A stretch of DNA of 64,000 nt, from assembly GCF_006337105.1 (NCBI RefSeq), contig NZ_CP040871.1, positions 1,426,001-1,490,000 of the forward strand, read 5' to 3'. Positions 35,654 through 44,590 of this stretch are shown here, piece after piece. Numbering within the stretch: position 1 is the first letter of the stretch; each line of letters starts with the position of its first letter. The notes beneath the pieces are model-generated. The model saw nothing but the letters and a program-made list of their open reading frames with translations. It ran no database searches and had not been told where the DNA came from. The position numbers and the translations under genes were made by a program. The DNA comes from Thermomonas aquatica (GTDB lineage Bacteria > Pseudomonadota > Gammaproteobacteria > Xanthomonadales > Xanthomonadaceae).

Positions 35654-36346
35654 GTGGCCCCCGACCCGACCACGCCCGCCTGGATCGCCGCCGCCTGGGT
35701 GACGCTGAAACTGGCGGGCCTCACCACCGCGATCCTGCTGGCGCTGGGCATGCCGCTGGCGTGGTGGCTGGCGCGCACCCGCTCTGCCTGGCGCATCCCG
35801 ATCGGCGCGGTGGTGGCGCTGCCGATGGTGCTGCCGCCCACCGTGGTCGGCTTCTACCTGCTGATCGGGCTGGCCCCGGACGGGCCGGTCGGGCAACTGA
35901 CCACCGCGCTCGGGCTGGGCACCCTGGCCTTCACCTTCGAAGGCCTGCTGCTGGCCTCGGTGCTGTATTCGCTGCCGTTCGTGGTGCACCCGTTGCAGGC
36001 CGGCTTCGCCGCCATCCCGGCCGACGTGCTGGATGCCGCGGCGACCCTGCGCGCGTCCCCGCTGGACCGCTTCGCCAGCGTGGTGCTGCCGCTGGCGCGG
36101 CCGTCGCTGGTCACCGCCGCGCTGCTCGGCTTCGCCCACACGGTGGGCGAGTTCGGCGTGGTGCTGATGGTCGGCGGCAACATCGAAGGCGAAACCCGGG
36201 TGCTGTCGGTGCTGCTGTACGACCGGGTCGAGGCGCTGGCCTACGGCGAGGCGCACGCGCTGGCGGCCGGCCTGCTGCTGTTCTCGTTCGCCCTGCTGCT
36301 GGTGATGCAGTGGCTGGGCCGGCGCACGGTATTGCCGCATGGCTGA
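35654..36346 (+). CDS. modB: Molybdate ABC transporter permease
   Basis: A 230-residue inner-membrane permease with about five spans. The EAA loop is LDAAATLRASPLDRFASVVL near residues 125-145 and LPMVLPPTVVGFYLLIGLAP is typical of ModB. GTG 35654 is the start, 6 bp after modA. The gene overlaps modC by 8 bp, indicating coupling. Confidence 0.92.
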   Translation: MAPDPTTPAWIAAAWVTLKLAGLTTAILLALGMPLAWWLARTRSAWRIPIGAVVALPMVLPPTVVGFYLLIGLAPDGPVGQLTTALGLGTLAFTFEGLLLASVLYSLPFVVHPLQAGFAAIPADVLDAAATLRASPLDRFASVVLPLARPSLVTAALLGFAHTVGEFGVVLMVGGNIEGETRVLSVLLYDRVEALAYGEAHALAAGLLLFSFALLLVMQWLGRRTVLPHG

Positions 36347-37421
36347 GCCCGCCGCCGGCCACGACAGCATCCGCGTCCGCCAGGCGCTGGCGCGCGACGG
36401 CTTCCGGCTCGACGTCGACCTGGCCCTGCCCGCGCGCGGTTGCAGCGCGGTGTTCGGGCCGTCCGGCTGCGGCAAGAGCAGCCTGCTGCGCTGCATCGCC
36501 GGACTGGAACCGGCCGCGCACGGCGAACTGCGCGTGGCCGGGCGCACCTGGCAGGACGCCGCCACCCGCGTGCCCGCGCACCGCCGCGAGGTCGGCATGG
36601 TGTTCCAGCACAGCGGCCTGCTGCCGCACCTGTCGGTGCTGGCCAACCTGCGCTACGGCTGGCAGCGCGCCGGTGCGCCCGCCACCTTGCTGGAACAATG
36701 GATCGAACGGCTGGCACTGCCGCCGCTGCTGGCGCGCAAGCCCGGCTCGCTGTCCGGCGGCGAACGCCAGCGGGTGGCGCTGGCGCGCGCGCTGGTGAGC
36801 GCGCCCCGGCTGCTGCTGCTGGACGAGCCGCTGAGCGCGCTGGACGCCGAACGCCGCGGCGAGATCCTGCCGTTCCTGGAAGCGGTGCGCCGCGATGCCG
36901 GCATCCCCGTGCTCTACGTCACCCACGCGGTGGAGGAAGTGGCGCGGCTGGCCGACCACCTGGTGCTGATGGACGCCGGCCGCGTGCTCGCCACCGGCCC
37001 GGCGCTGGACGTGCTCAACCGTGCCGACCTGCCGCTGGCGCTGCGCGACGATGCCGGCGTGGTGCTGCAGGCGCGCGTCGAGCAACGCGACGCGCACGGC
37101 CTGCTCAGCCTGCGCACCGCCGCCGGGCTGCTGTATGCGCACGGGCCGGAACAGCCGCCGGGCACCGCGTTGCGGCTGCGCATCCAGGCCCGCGACGTCA
37201 GCCTGGCGCTGCAGCGCCACGACGATTCCAGCCTGCTGAACCTGCTGCCGGCGACCGTGGCCGACATCGCCGCGCTGCCCGGCGGGCAGGTGCAACTGCG
37301 CCTGGAGGCCGGCGGCGCGCCGCTGCTGGCGCGGATCTCGCACCGCTCGCTGGAGCGGCTGGCGCTGCGCCCGGGGATGGCGGTGTGGGCGCAGGTGAAG
37401 GCGGTGGCGCTGCTGGCCTGA
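36339..37421 (+). CDS. modC: Molybdate ABC transporter ATP-binding protein
   Basis: A 360-residue ATPase. The Walker A is GPSGCGKSS at residues 40-48, the signature [15 protein letters not shown] near 143, the Walker B LLLLDEPLSALD and the H-loop YVTHAVEEV. A C-terminal Mop/TOBE domain (about 285-360: ALRLRIQARDVSLALQ) binds oxyanion and is characteristic of ModC against other importers. It completes modABC. An FNR-like half-conserved palindrome lies 30 bp after the stop. Confidence 0.93.
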   Translation: MAEPAAGHDSIRVRQALARDGFRLDVDLALPARGCSAVFGPSGCGKSSLLRCIAGLEPAAHGELRVAGRTWQDAATRVPAHRREVGMVFQHSGLLPHLSVLANLRYGWQRAGAPATLLEQWIERLALPPLLARKPGSLSGGERQRVALARALVSAPRLLLLDEPLSALDAERRGEILPFLEAVRRDAGIPVLYVTHAVEEVARLADHLVLMDAGRVLATGPALDVLNRADLPLALRDDAGVVLQARVEQRDAHGLLSLRTAAGLLYAHGPEQPPGTALRLRIQARDVSLALQRHDDSSLLNLLPATVADIAALPGGQVQLRLEAGGAPLLARISHRSLERLALRPGMAVWAQVKAVALLA

Positions 37422-37450
37422 GCCGATGCGGCGCTGGCGATGCCGCCGGC

Positions 37451-37464
37451 TTGACCCCGGTCAG
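37451..37464. promoter_or_regulatory. FNR/Anr-like box upstream of the TDT transporter gene
   Basis: TTGACCCCGGTCAG has one perfect half-site and one with a final mismatch. Its centre is 112 bp before the ATG at 37570. Confidence 0.45.
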
Positions 37465-37569
37465 TGACAGGCGAACCGCCGCCGGCCAACGTGGGCACAT
37501 CCCGCCGTGCGCCGGCCCGTCCCGACGCGCGCCGCAGCGGCCGGATTCCAGCATGCCGGGAGACGATCC

Positions 37570-38625
37570 ATGGGCAGGTTGCTGCGCCGCGCACAGGCGT
37601 CGGTCGAAGGCCTTTCGCCGGGCTACTTCAGCATGGTCATGGCCACCGGCATCCTCTCGCTGGCCGCGCACCTGCTGCAGCTGCCTCGGCTGGCACTGGC
37701 GCTGTTCGCGCTGAACTGGCTGCTGTTCGCCAGCATCGGCACGCTGGCGCTGCTGCATCTGTGGTGGCAGCCGCGACGGGTGCTGGCGGACCTGTTCGAC
37801 CACTTGCGCGCGCCCGGCTTCTTCACCCTGGTGGCCGCCTGCGCGATCCTCGGCGGGCAGAGCCTGGTGCTGGGCGGCAGCCTGCGGCTGGCGCTCGCGC
37901 TGGGCGGCACCGGCCTGCTGGCGTGGGTGGTCCTGACCTACACCATCTTCACCGTGCTCACGATCAAGCGGGACAAGCCGCCGCTGGACCGCGGCATCAA
38001 CGGCGGCTGGCTGCTGGCGGTGGTCGCCACCCAGTCGATGAGCGTGCTGGCGGCGCTGGTCTCCAACGAACTGCCGCAACCGCTGCGGCTGGAACTGAAC
38101 TTCTTCGCGCTGTCGATGTGGCTGTGGGGCGGCATGCTCTACATCTGGATGATGTCGCTGATCTTCTACCGCTACACCTTCTTCGCGTTTTCGCCGGCGG
38201 ACCTGTCGCCGCCGTACTGGATCAACATGGGCGCGATGGCGATCTCCGCACTCGCCGGCTCGCTGCTGATCCTCAACACTCCGCACGCGCCGTTCCTGAA
38301 TTCGATGCTGCCCTTCCTCAAGGGCTTCACCGTCTTCTACTGGGCCACCGGCACCTGGTGGATCCCGATGCTGGTGGTGTTGGCGGTCTGGCGGCACGTG
38401 GCCCGCCGCTTTCCGTTCGCCTACGACCCGATGTACTGGGGCGCGGTGTTCCCGCTGGGCATGTACGCGGTGAGCACGCTGCGCATGATCGAGGCGCTGG
38501 ACCTGCCGTTCCTGGGCAAGCTGCCGCAGGCGATGTTCGCGCTGGGCATGACCGCGTGGACGCTGCTGTTCATCGGCCAGCTGCGCGCGCTGCGCCGGCA
38601 CTGGTCGGCGAGCGCGCGCGGCTGA
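37570..38625 (+). CDS. TDT-family (TehA/SLAC1-like) membrane channel or transporter
   Basis: A 351-residue integral membrane protein with ten predicted spans, the number for TehA/SLAC1 channels and Mae1/SSU1 transporters. SPGYFSMVMATGILSLAAHLL at the N terminus and the TFFAFSPADLSPPYWINMGAMAI stretch resemble the TDT family. Members move malate, sulfite, tellurite, chloride or nitrate. The gene lies in a nitrate-respiration island and has an FNR-like box, so an anaerobically relevant anion such as nitrite or nitrate is a fair but untested guess. Confidence 0.8.
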   Translation: MGRLLRRAQASVEGLSPGYFSMVMATGILSLAAHLLQLPRLALALFALNWLLFASIGTLALLHLWWQPRRVLADLFDHLRAPGFFTLVAACAILGGQSLVLGGSLRLALALGGTGLLAWVVLTYTIFTVLTIKRDKPPLDRGINGGWLLAVVATQSMSVLAALVSNELPQPLRLELNFFALSMWLWGGMLYIWMMSLIFYRYTFFAFSPADLSPPYWINMGAMAISALAGSLLILNTPHAPFLNSMLPFLKGFTVFYWATGTWWIPMLVVLAVWRHVARRFPFAYDPMYWGAVFPLGMYAVSTLRMIEALDLPFLGKLPQAMFALGMTAWTLLFIGQLRALRRHWSASARG

Positions 38626-38628
38626 CGC

Positions 38629-38642
38629 CTGACATGCGTCAA
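38629..38642. promoter_or_regulatory. FNR/Anr-like box upstream of ubiD
   Basis: CTGACATGCGTCAA has one perfect half-site (GTCAA) and one first-base mismatch. Its centre is 125 bp before the ubiD ATG. Confidence 0.45.
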
Positions 38643-38760
38643 GGCGTCGCAGGCATCCGCTGCCGATACTGCGGGGCACTCGCCCACGTCGTGCACGATC
38701 GCAGGAAGGACGCCAGATGCAGCGCAAGGCAGGCATAGGCGCGGCCAAGGGCGGCGCAGC

Positions 38761-40257
38761 ATGAGCTTCCACGACCTGCGCGGCTTCCTCTCCGTCCTCG
38801 AACGCAATGGACGCCTGCAGCGCGTCGGCGAGCCGGTCGACCCCGACCTCGAAACCACATCGCTCAGCCTGCGCGCGCTGCGCAACGGCGGGCCCGCGCT
38901 GCTGATGGAGCATCCCGTCGGCAGCGGCCACGCCTACCTCGGCAACCTCTACGGCCACCGCGAGCGCATCGAGGCGGCGCTGGCCGGTCGCCCGCTCGCC
39001 AGCCTGCGCGAACTCGGCGAACTGCTGGCGGCGATCCGCGAGCCGCGCTGGCCATCCAGCCTGCGCGAGGCGCTGGGGACCTGGCCGGAACTGGCGCAGC
39101 TGGCGCACGTTGCGCCGCAGAAGGTGCGCGAAGCCGCATTCCAGTACGAAACGCTGGAAGGCGGAGAGGTCGACCTCGCCCGCCTGCCGATCCAGCGCTG
39201 CTGGCCGGAAGATGCGGCGAAACTCATCACGCTGGGGCTGGTGGTCACCCGCGGCACCCGCAAGCCGCGCCAGAACCTGGCGGTCTACCGCCAGCAGGTG
39301 CTCGGCAAGAACCGCATCATCATGCGCTGGCTGCCGCACCGCGGCGGCGCGCTGGACTTCGCCGACTGGAAGGCGACGAACCCCGGCAAACCCTTTCCGG
39401 TGCTGGTGGCGATCGGCGCCGATCCCGCCACCCTGCTGGCGGCGGTCGCGCCGATTCCCGACACCCTTTCGGAATACGAATTCGCCGGCCTGCTACGCGG
39501 CCAGCGCACCCGCGTCTGGCCCAGCGCGCTGACCGGGCTGGACGCGCCGGCCGGCTGCGAGATCCTCTTGGAAGGCTTCATCGATCCGGCCGAAACCGCG
39601 CTGGAAGGCCCGTTCGGCGACCACACCGGCTACTACAACGCGCAGGACCAGTTCCCGGTGATGACCATCCGGCGCATGCAGCTGCGCCGCGACGCGATCT
39701 ACCAGGGCAGCTACATGGGGCGCGCGCCGTTCGACGAACCCTCGGTGATGGCGATGGCGCTGAACGACGTGTTCGTGCCGCTGCTGCGCAAGGTATTCCC
39801 GGAAATCGTCGATTTCTTCCTGCCGCCGGAAGCATGCTCCTACCGGATCGCGGTGGTCAGCATCCGCAAGCAATACCCCGGCCATGCGCGCCGGATCATG
39901 ATGGGGATCTGGTCGTACCTGCGCCAGTTCACCTACACCAAGTTCGTGATCGTCACCGACCAGGACATCGACGTGCGCGAATGGTCGCAGGTGATCTGGG
40001 CGATCGCCACCCGCGTCGACCCGGCGCGCGACAGCATGCTGATCGACAAGACGCCGATCGACTACCTCGACTTCTCCAGCCCCACCCCGAACCTCGGCTC
40101 CAAGCTCGGGCTGGACGCCACCAACAAATGGCCGGCGGAGACCACGCGTACCTGGAGCAAGCCGATCCAGCTCGATCCATCGGTGGAGAAGCGGGTGGAT
40201 GCGCTATGGCGGCAGGTGGCGGCCGGCCAGGGAACAGCGAGCGGTTCGACGGCGTAG
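38761..40257 (+). CDS. ubiD: 4-hydroxy-3-polyprenylbenzoate decarboxylase
   Basis: A 498-residue prenylated-FMN decarboxylase that removes CO2 from 3-polyprenyl-4-hydroxybenzoate in ubiquinone synthesis. Active-site Glu residues lie in ALEGPFGDHTGYY; RQNLAVYRQQVLGKNRIIMRW and SPTPNLGSKLGLDATNKWP are UbiD signatures. The partner flavin prenyltransferase UbiX is not in the window. The reaction needs no oxygen and fits the nearby ubiU/ubiV/ubiT set. A clear hairpin terminator follows at 40330. Confidence 0.93.
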   Translation: MSFHDLRGFLSVLERNGRLQRVGEPVDPDLETTSLSLRALRNGGPALLMEHPVGSGHAYLGNLYGHRERIEAALAGRPLASLRELGELLAAIREPRWPSSLREALGTWPELAQLAHVAPQKVREAAFQYETLEGGEVDLARLPIQRCWPEDAAKLITLGLVVTRGTRKPRQNLAVYRQQVLGKNRIIMRWLPHRGGALDFADWKATNPGKPFPVLVAIGADPATLLAAVAPIPDTLSEYEFAGLLRGQRTRVWPSALTGLDAPAGCEILLEGFIDPAETALEGPFGDHTGYYNAQDQFPVMTIRRMQLRRDAIYQGSYMGRAPFDEPSVMAMALNDVFVPLLRKVFPEIVDFFLPPEACSYRIAVVSIRKQYPGHARRIMMGIWSYLRQFTYTKFVIVTDQDIDVREWSQVIWAIATRVDPARDSMLIDKTPIDYLDFSSPTPNLGSKLGLDATNKWPAETTRTWSKPIQLDPSVEKRVDALWRQVAAGQGTASGSTA

Positions 40258-40329
40258 GGCACGGATCGCCCCACCGACGCGGACTGCGGCCACGCAAGGT
40301 CCCTGCGCAGGCTTCCCGCCCGCCATCCG

Positions 40330-40360
40330 CGCCAAGGCGGGACTCCAGCCTTGGCGTTTT
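40330..40360 (+). terminator. Rho-independent terminator after ubiD
   Basis: A perfect 9-bp stem (CGCCAAGGC with GCCTTGGCG) and a 9-base loop are followed directly by TTTT. It lies 73 bp after the ubiD stop and before a convergent gene. Confidence 0.8.
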
Positions 40361-40457
40361 CCGGGCATGTCCGGGCGCCGGATGGCGGCCTTCGCGGAGA
40401 TGCCGGATCCGCACTTCAAGCGGCCATCGTCCCCCATGCGTGCCTGCGGCCTGCCGC

Positions 40458-40946
40458 TCAATCGGCCGGCGTGTTCCACTCCGCGTCGTCGAACAGGTGC
40501 GGATAGCGCGCCAGCGCCGTGCGCATGTCCGCGATCGCCGCCGATGGCGCATGCCCCGATTCGCGCACCGCCTGCGCGCCGGCGATGAACGTCGCCAGCA
40601 GGCCGTGCAGCGCGGCATCCGCCTCGGGCTTCAGCTTGCAGGCCGCGACCATGCCCTTGACCGCATCGTCGATGCGCTGCGCGGTGTTGCGGGCCTGCAC
40701 GGCGTCCATGTGACCGTGTTCGTAATGCTCCAGCGCCTGCACCGCCTGGCGGATGCTGCGCATGCCCGCGCGCAGCGGCGCATCGGTGGCCCAGCGCCGC
40801 GCGGGCGCCGGCGCTGGCTCAGCGGCGGGCGCCGCATGCGAATGCGCCGCACGCGCATCGTGCGCCGACTGCGCCATCGCCGGTATCGCGGCCAGCGCCG
40901 CGAGCATCGCCGATGCGAGAACGAAAACGGATTTGCCGGATTGCAT
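40458..40946 (-). CDS. Secreted helical protein of unknown function (DnrO-like)
   Basis: A 162-residue protein with a signal peptide (VFVLASAMLAALAAIPAMAQ). The mature part starts with a His/Ala/Pro-rich stretch (DARAAHSHAAPAA) and continues as amphipathic helices containing EHYEHGHMDA and one Cys in MVAACKLKPEAD. The His pattern suggests possible metal or haem contact in the periplasm. It recalls small proteins annotated DnrO in related genomes, without a proven function. It is divergent from ubiU, with FNR-like boxes between. Confidence 0.65.
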   Translation of the reverse strand: MQSGKSVFVLASAMLAALAAIPAMAQSAHDARAAHSHAAPAAEPAPAPARRWATDAPLRAGMRSIRQAVQALEHYEHGHMDAVQARNTAQRIDDAVKGMVAACKLKPEADAALHGLLATFIAGAQAVRESGHAPSAAIADMRTALARYPHLFDDAEWNTPAD

Positions 40947-41020
40947 GCCTAGGCTCCAATGCTTCGCAGGCACTCCGCCCGCGCCTGCCGCCACCATCGC
41001 ATCCCCCCGCGCGGCCAGCC

Positions 41021-41067
41021 ATGACCCACGTCAACGCGCGCATCCCGCGGCGTTTGACAAAAATCAA
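41021..41067. promoter_or_regulatory. Two FNR/Anr-like boxes in the divergent ubiU promoter region
   Basis: ATGACCCACGTCAA (41021-41034) and TTGACAAAAATCAA (41054-41067) have centres 33 bp apart. The second is nearest consensus and is centred 64 bp before ubiU; the first is centred 81 bp before the divergent gene on the minus strand. Confidence 0.7.
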
Positions 41068-41124
41068 TGACGGCCACGCCCGTGCGCATGACCATGCCTG
41101 CTTCCCCGTGCCGGAGGCTTCCGC

Positions 41125-42123
41125 ATGCAACTGGTGTGTCCCGCCGGCAACCTGCCGGCCCTGCAGGCGGCGGTGGACGCGGGCGCGAACGCGGTCTATG
41201 CCGGCTTCCGCGACCAGACCAATGCGCGCGCCTTCCCCGGCCTGAACTTCTCCGACGACGAATTGCGCGCCGGCATCCGCTACGCGCACGCCAGGAACGC
41301 CAGGGTCTACCTGGCGCTGAACACCTACCCCGACAGCGCGCGCCTGAAGGACTGGCACGCCGCGGTGGACAAGGCCGCCGCACTCGGCGCCGACGCCATC
41401 ATCGCCGCCGAGATGGCGGTGCTGGACTATGCCGCGCGCACCCATCCCGCATTGCCGCGCCACCTGTCGGTGCAGGGCAGCGCCACCACCGCGCCGGCAT
41501 TGCGCTATGCGCACGAACGCTTCGGCATCAGCCGCGCGGTGCTGCCGCGGGTGCTGTCGCTGCAGCAGGTCGAGCGGCTGTGCGAGAAATCGCCGGTGGC
41601 GCTGGAGGTGTTCGCCTTCGGCAGCCTGTGCATCATGGTCGAAGGCCGCTGCCAGCTCTCCAGCTACGTCACCGGCGCGTCGCCCAACCGCCATGGCGTG
41701 TGCTCGCCGGCCAAGTTCGTGCGCTGGGACGAACAGGCCGACGGCAGCCGCAGCGTGCGCCTCAATGGCGTGCTGATCGACCGATTCGAGCCGGAGGAAC
41801 CGGCCGGCTACCCGACCGTGTGCAAGGGCCGCTTCAAGGTCGGCAGCGAGGTCTTCCACGCGCTGGAGGAACCCACCAGCCTCAACACCATGGAATTGCT
41901 GCCACGCCTCAGGCAGATCGGCGTGGTCGCGCTGAAGATCGAGGGCCGCCAGCGCGGCGTGGCCTACGTCGACTCGGTGACGCGCACCTGGCGCAAGGCG
42001 ATCGACCAGGTCATGGCCGACGACGCGCGCTGGCAGCTCAGGCCGGAATGGCAGGCGGAGCTGTCGCGCCACGCCGAAGGCCACCAGACCACGCTCGGCC
42101 CCTACCACCGCGCCTGGCATTGA
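41125..42123 (+). CDS. ubiU: Oxygen-independent ubiquinone hydroxylation protein UbiU (peptidase U32 family)
   Basis: A 332-residue U32-fold protein. The four Cys residues that bind a 4Fe-4S cluster in E. coli UbiU are all present at matching positions: Cys169 and Cys176 (FGSLCIMVEGRCQLS), Cys193 (HGVCSPAKF) and Cys233 (TVCKGRF). With UbiV it hydroxylates ubiquinone precursors under anoxia, using prephenate as the proposed oxygen donor. ubiV follows after 10 bp. The near-consensus FNR-like box upstream fits anaerobic expression. Confidence 0.93.
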   Translation: MQLVCPAGNLPALQAAVDAGANAVYAGFRDQTNARAFPGLNFSDDELRAGIRYAHARNARVYLALNTYPDSARLKDWHAAVDKAAALGADAIIAAEMAVLDYAARTHPALPRHLSVQGSATTAPALRYAHERFGISRAVLPRVLSLQQVERLCEKSPVALEVFAFGSLCIMVEGRCQLSSYVTGASPNRHGVCSPAKFVRWDEQADGSRSVRLNGVLIDRFEPEEPAGYPTVCKGRFKVGSEVFHALEEPTSLNTMELLPRLRQIGVVALKIEGRQRGVAYVDSVTRTWRKAIDQVMADDARWQLRPEWQAELSRHAEGHQTTLGPYHRAWH

Positions 42124-42133
42124 AGGAACGCCG

Positions 42134-43006
42134 ATGAAACTCAGCCTGGGCCCGCTGCAATACTTCTGGCCGCGCGAACGCACGCTGGCGTTCTACCGCG
42201 AGGCGATCGATTGGCCCGTCGACATCGTCTACCTCGGCGAAACCGTGTGCAGCAAGCGCCGCGAACTGCGCACCCTGGAATGGCTGGCGCTGGCCGAAGA
42301 ACTGGCCGCCTCCGGCAAGCAGATCGTGCTGTCCACGCTGGCGCTGATCGAGGCCGAAGCCGAACTCAGCGTGCTCGATCGGCAGGTTTCGCACGGCGGT
42401 TTCTGGATCGAGGCCAACGATCTGTCCGCGGTGCAATCGTGCAGGGAAAAGGGCCGTCCGTTCGTGGCCGGCCCCTCGCTCAACGTCTACAACCACCGCG
42501 CGCTGGCGATGCTGGCCGAAGACGGCCTGCGCCGCTGGGTGCCGGGCGTGGAACAGGGCCGCGCGCTGATTGGTGAATTGAAGGACGCCTTCGTCGCCGA
42601 CGGCGGCGCGATGCCGGAGCTGGAGGTGATCGCCTGGGGCCGCTTGCCGCTGTCGTACTCGGCGCGCTGCTTCACCGCGCGCGCGCTCGACGTGCCCAAG
42701 GATCAGTGCGGCTTCCGCTGCATCGACTACCCCGACGGCATGCCGCTGGCCACCCGCGAGGGCCGGCCATTGCTGCGCATCAACGGCATCTCGGTGCAGG
42801 GCGAGGAAACCACCGACCTCGGGCCCGAGCTCCACCAGCTGCGCGCGCTGGGCGTGAACATCCTGCGCCTGTATCCGCAGGCGGAGGGGATGGAAGCGGT
42901 GGTGCGGCATTTCGATGCGGCATGCGCAGGCATCGAGATTCCGCCGCGGATCGGCGAGCGCAACGGCTACTGGCACGGGGAACCGGGAATGCGGATGCCG
43001 GCCTGA
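42134..43006 (+). CDS. ubiV: Oxygen-independent ubiquinone hydroxylation protein UbiV (peptidase U32 family)
   Basis: A 290-residue U32-family partner of UbiU. Cluster ligands correspond to E. coli UbiV: Cys39 (ETVCSKRREL), Cys179 (SARCFTAR), Cys192 and Cys196 (KDQCGFRCIDYP). The UbiUV complex replaces the oxygen-dependent hydroxylases when oxygen is absent. The gene converges with nadB; the 153 bp between their ends hold no clear gene. Confidence 0.93.
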   Translation: MKLSLGPLQYFWPRERTLAFYREAIDWPVDIVYLGETVCSKRRELRTLEWLALAEELAASGKQIVLSTLALIEAEAELSVLDRQVSHGGFWIEANDLSAVQSCREKGRPFVAGPSLNVYNHRALAMLAEDGLRRWVPGVEQGRALIGELKDAFVADGGAMPELEVIAWGRLPLSYSARCFTARALDVPKDQCGFRCIDYPDGMPLATREGRPLLRINGISVQGEETTDLGPELHQLRALGVNILRLYPQAEGMEAVVRHFDAACAGIEIPPRIGERNGYWHGEPGMRMPA

Positions 43007-43159
43007 GACTGTCGTCCCGGGCTGGGCGAAGGATCCGCGCCTGTTGTCGATGGCGCGAACAGGCAGGCGCCCGGCTGCGCCCGGGGCGACGCAATCGCGC
43101 TGGCGGACGCACGGATCCGTGGCCGCCCGGGCGGTGTCCAACCGCGGGCTTGCCGCGAT

Positions 43160-44590
43160 TCAATCGATCCGGAAATGCGCGCCGAGGCTTTGCCTTCGCC
43201 GCAATGCGGCCCCTACCATCGTGCGCGCCAATCCGCCCTGCCAGCCATGCCCGGCCAGCGCCTCGCATTCGTCCCGGGCCGCGCGCAGCGCCTCTCCTTC
43301 GCGCACCGGCCCCATCGCCCGCATCATCAGTTCGCGCAGGCCAGCAAGACGCGGCGCGTCCAGCGACGGCTTGCGGCGCACCAGTGCGAACCGGCCCCTG
43401 TCGTTGCCGGATCCGGGCAGCGTACGCAGCAAGCGGCCCAGCCTGCGGCCGAACACCACGCCTTCCAGCAGCGAATTGCTGGCGAGGCGGTTGGCCCCGT
43501 GCACGCCGTTGCAGGCCACCTCGCCCACCGCATGCAGGCCCGGCAGCGAGCTGCGGCCATCGGCATCGACGGCGATCCCGCCCATGTGGAAATGCGCCGC
43601 CGGCGCCACCGGGATCGGTTGCACGCGCGGGTCGATGCCGTGATCCATGCAGGCGCGGAAGACGGTGGGAAATCGCGTCGGGAAGGCCGCGCCGACCCGC
43701 TGCGCATCCAGCCAGGCGCCGCCGTCGCGGCAAGCCCGCCAGACCCGGCGCGCGACGATGTCGCGCGGGGCCAGGTCGGCCAGCGGATGCACGCCGTCCA
43801 TCAGCGAACCACCAGCCTCATCCAGCAGGCGGGCGCCGGCGCCGCGCAATGCCTCGGTCACCAGCGGCAGGCAGTGCACGCCCGGCAGGGCCAGCGCGGT
43901 GGGATGGAACTGCACGAACTCCAGGTCGCGCGCGTCCGCGCCGGCGGCCAGCGCCAGCGCCAGCCCTCCGCCGTCGGCATCGGCCGGGTTGCTGGTCTGC
44001 GCGAACATGCCGCCGATGCCGCCGGTGGCCAGCACCACCGCGCGTCCGTGCAGCGCCTCGTGGTTGCCGCCTGCATCGGTCGCGCGCACGCCGCAGACGC
44101 GACCGTCGCGCAGCACCAGGCCATCGACGTCCACGCCCGCGTGCCGTTCGATATGCGGTGCGACGCGCGCGGCCGCCACCAGCGCCTCCATCAGCTTCGC
44201 CCCGGTGGCGTCGCCGCCGGCGTGGACGATGCGCGGACGGTCGTGGCCGCCTTCGCGGCCGAGCTGCAGGCGGCCGTCGCCGTCGCGATCGAAGGCCACG
44301 CCCTGCCGCTGCAGCCATTCGACCGCTTCGACCGCACCGCGGGTCAGCGCCTCGACCGCCGTGCAGTCGTTGTGGTGGCTGCCGGCCACGCAGGTATCGC
44401 GCGCGTGCGCCTCGGGCGTGTCGCCCACCGCCATCGGCGCGGCGATGCCGCCCTGCGCCAGCGTGCTGGCCGCCGTTTCGCCGCCGCGCCCGCGGTCGAG
44501 CAACAGCACCGGCGCCGGCGCGGCGGCCAGCGCCGTGGCCAGCCCGGCGACGCCGCCGCCGACGATGACGACGCGGGCGGGCGTGCTCAC
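43160..44590 (-). CDS. nadB: L-aspartate oxidase
   Basis: A 476-residue FAD protein that makes iminoaspartate for NAD synthesis. The FAD-binding GGGVAGLATALAA, the succinate-dehydrogenase-like ASTLAQGGIAAPM, the FHPTAL segment with the substrate-binding region, and GIAVDADGRSSLPGLHAVGEVAC are typical. NadB can use fumarate instead of oxygen, which suits anaerobic life. The start is GTG 44590, overlapping the nadA stop (GTGA). A longer upstream frame is antisense-like shadow inside nadA and is not used. Confidence 0.92.
   Translation of the reverse strand: MSTPARVVIVGGGVAGLATALAAAPAPVLLLDRGRGGETAASTLAQGGIAAPMAVGDTPEAHARDTCVAGSHHNDCTAVEALTRGAVEAVEWLQRQGVAFDRDGDGRLQLGREGGHDRPRIVHAGGDATGAKLMEALVAAARVAPHIERHAGVDVDGLVLRDGRVCGVRATDAGGNHEALHGRAVVLATGGIGGMFAQTSNPADADGGGLALALAAGADARDLEFVQFHPTALALPGVHCLPLVTEALRGAGARLLDEAGGSLMDGVHPLADLAPRDIVARRVWRACRDGGAWLDAQRVGAAFPTRFPTVFRACMDHGIDPRVQPIPVAPAAHFHMGGIAVDADGRSSLPGLHAVGEVACNGVHGANRLASNSLLEGVVFGRRLGRLLRTLPGSGNDRGRFALVRRKPSLDAPRLAGLRELMMRAMGPVREGEALRAARDECEALAGHGWQGGLARTMVGAALRRRQSLGAHFRID

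Noticed and set aside
43007-43159. Imperfect inverted repeat between the convergent ubiV and nadB genes
   Set aside because: Pairing is broken and no T-run follows either arm, so I did not list it as a terminator.
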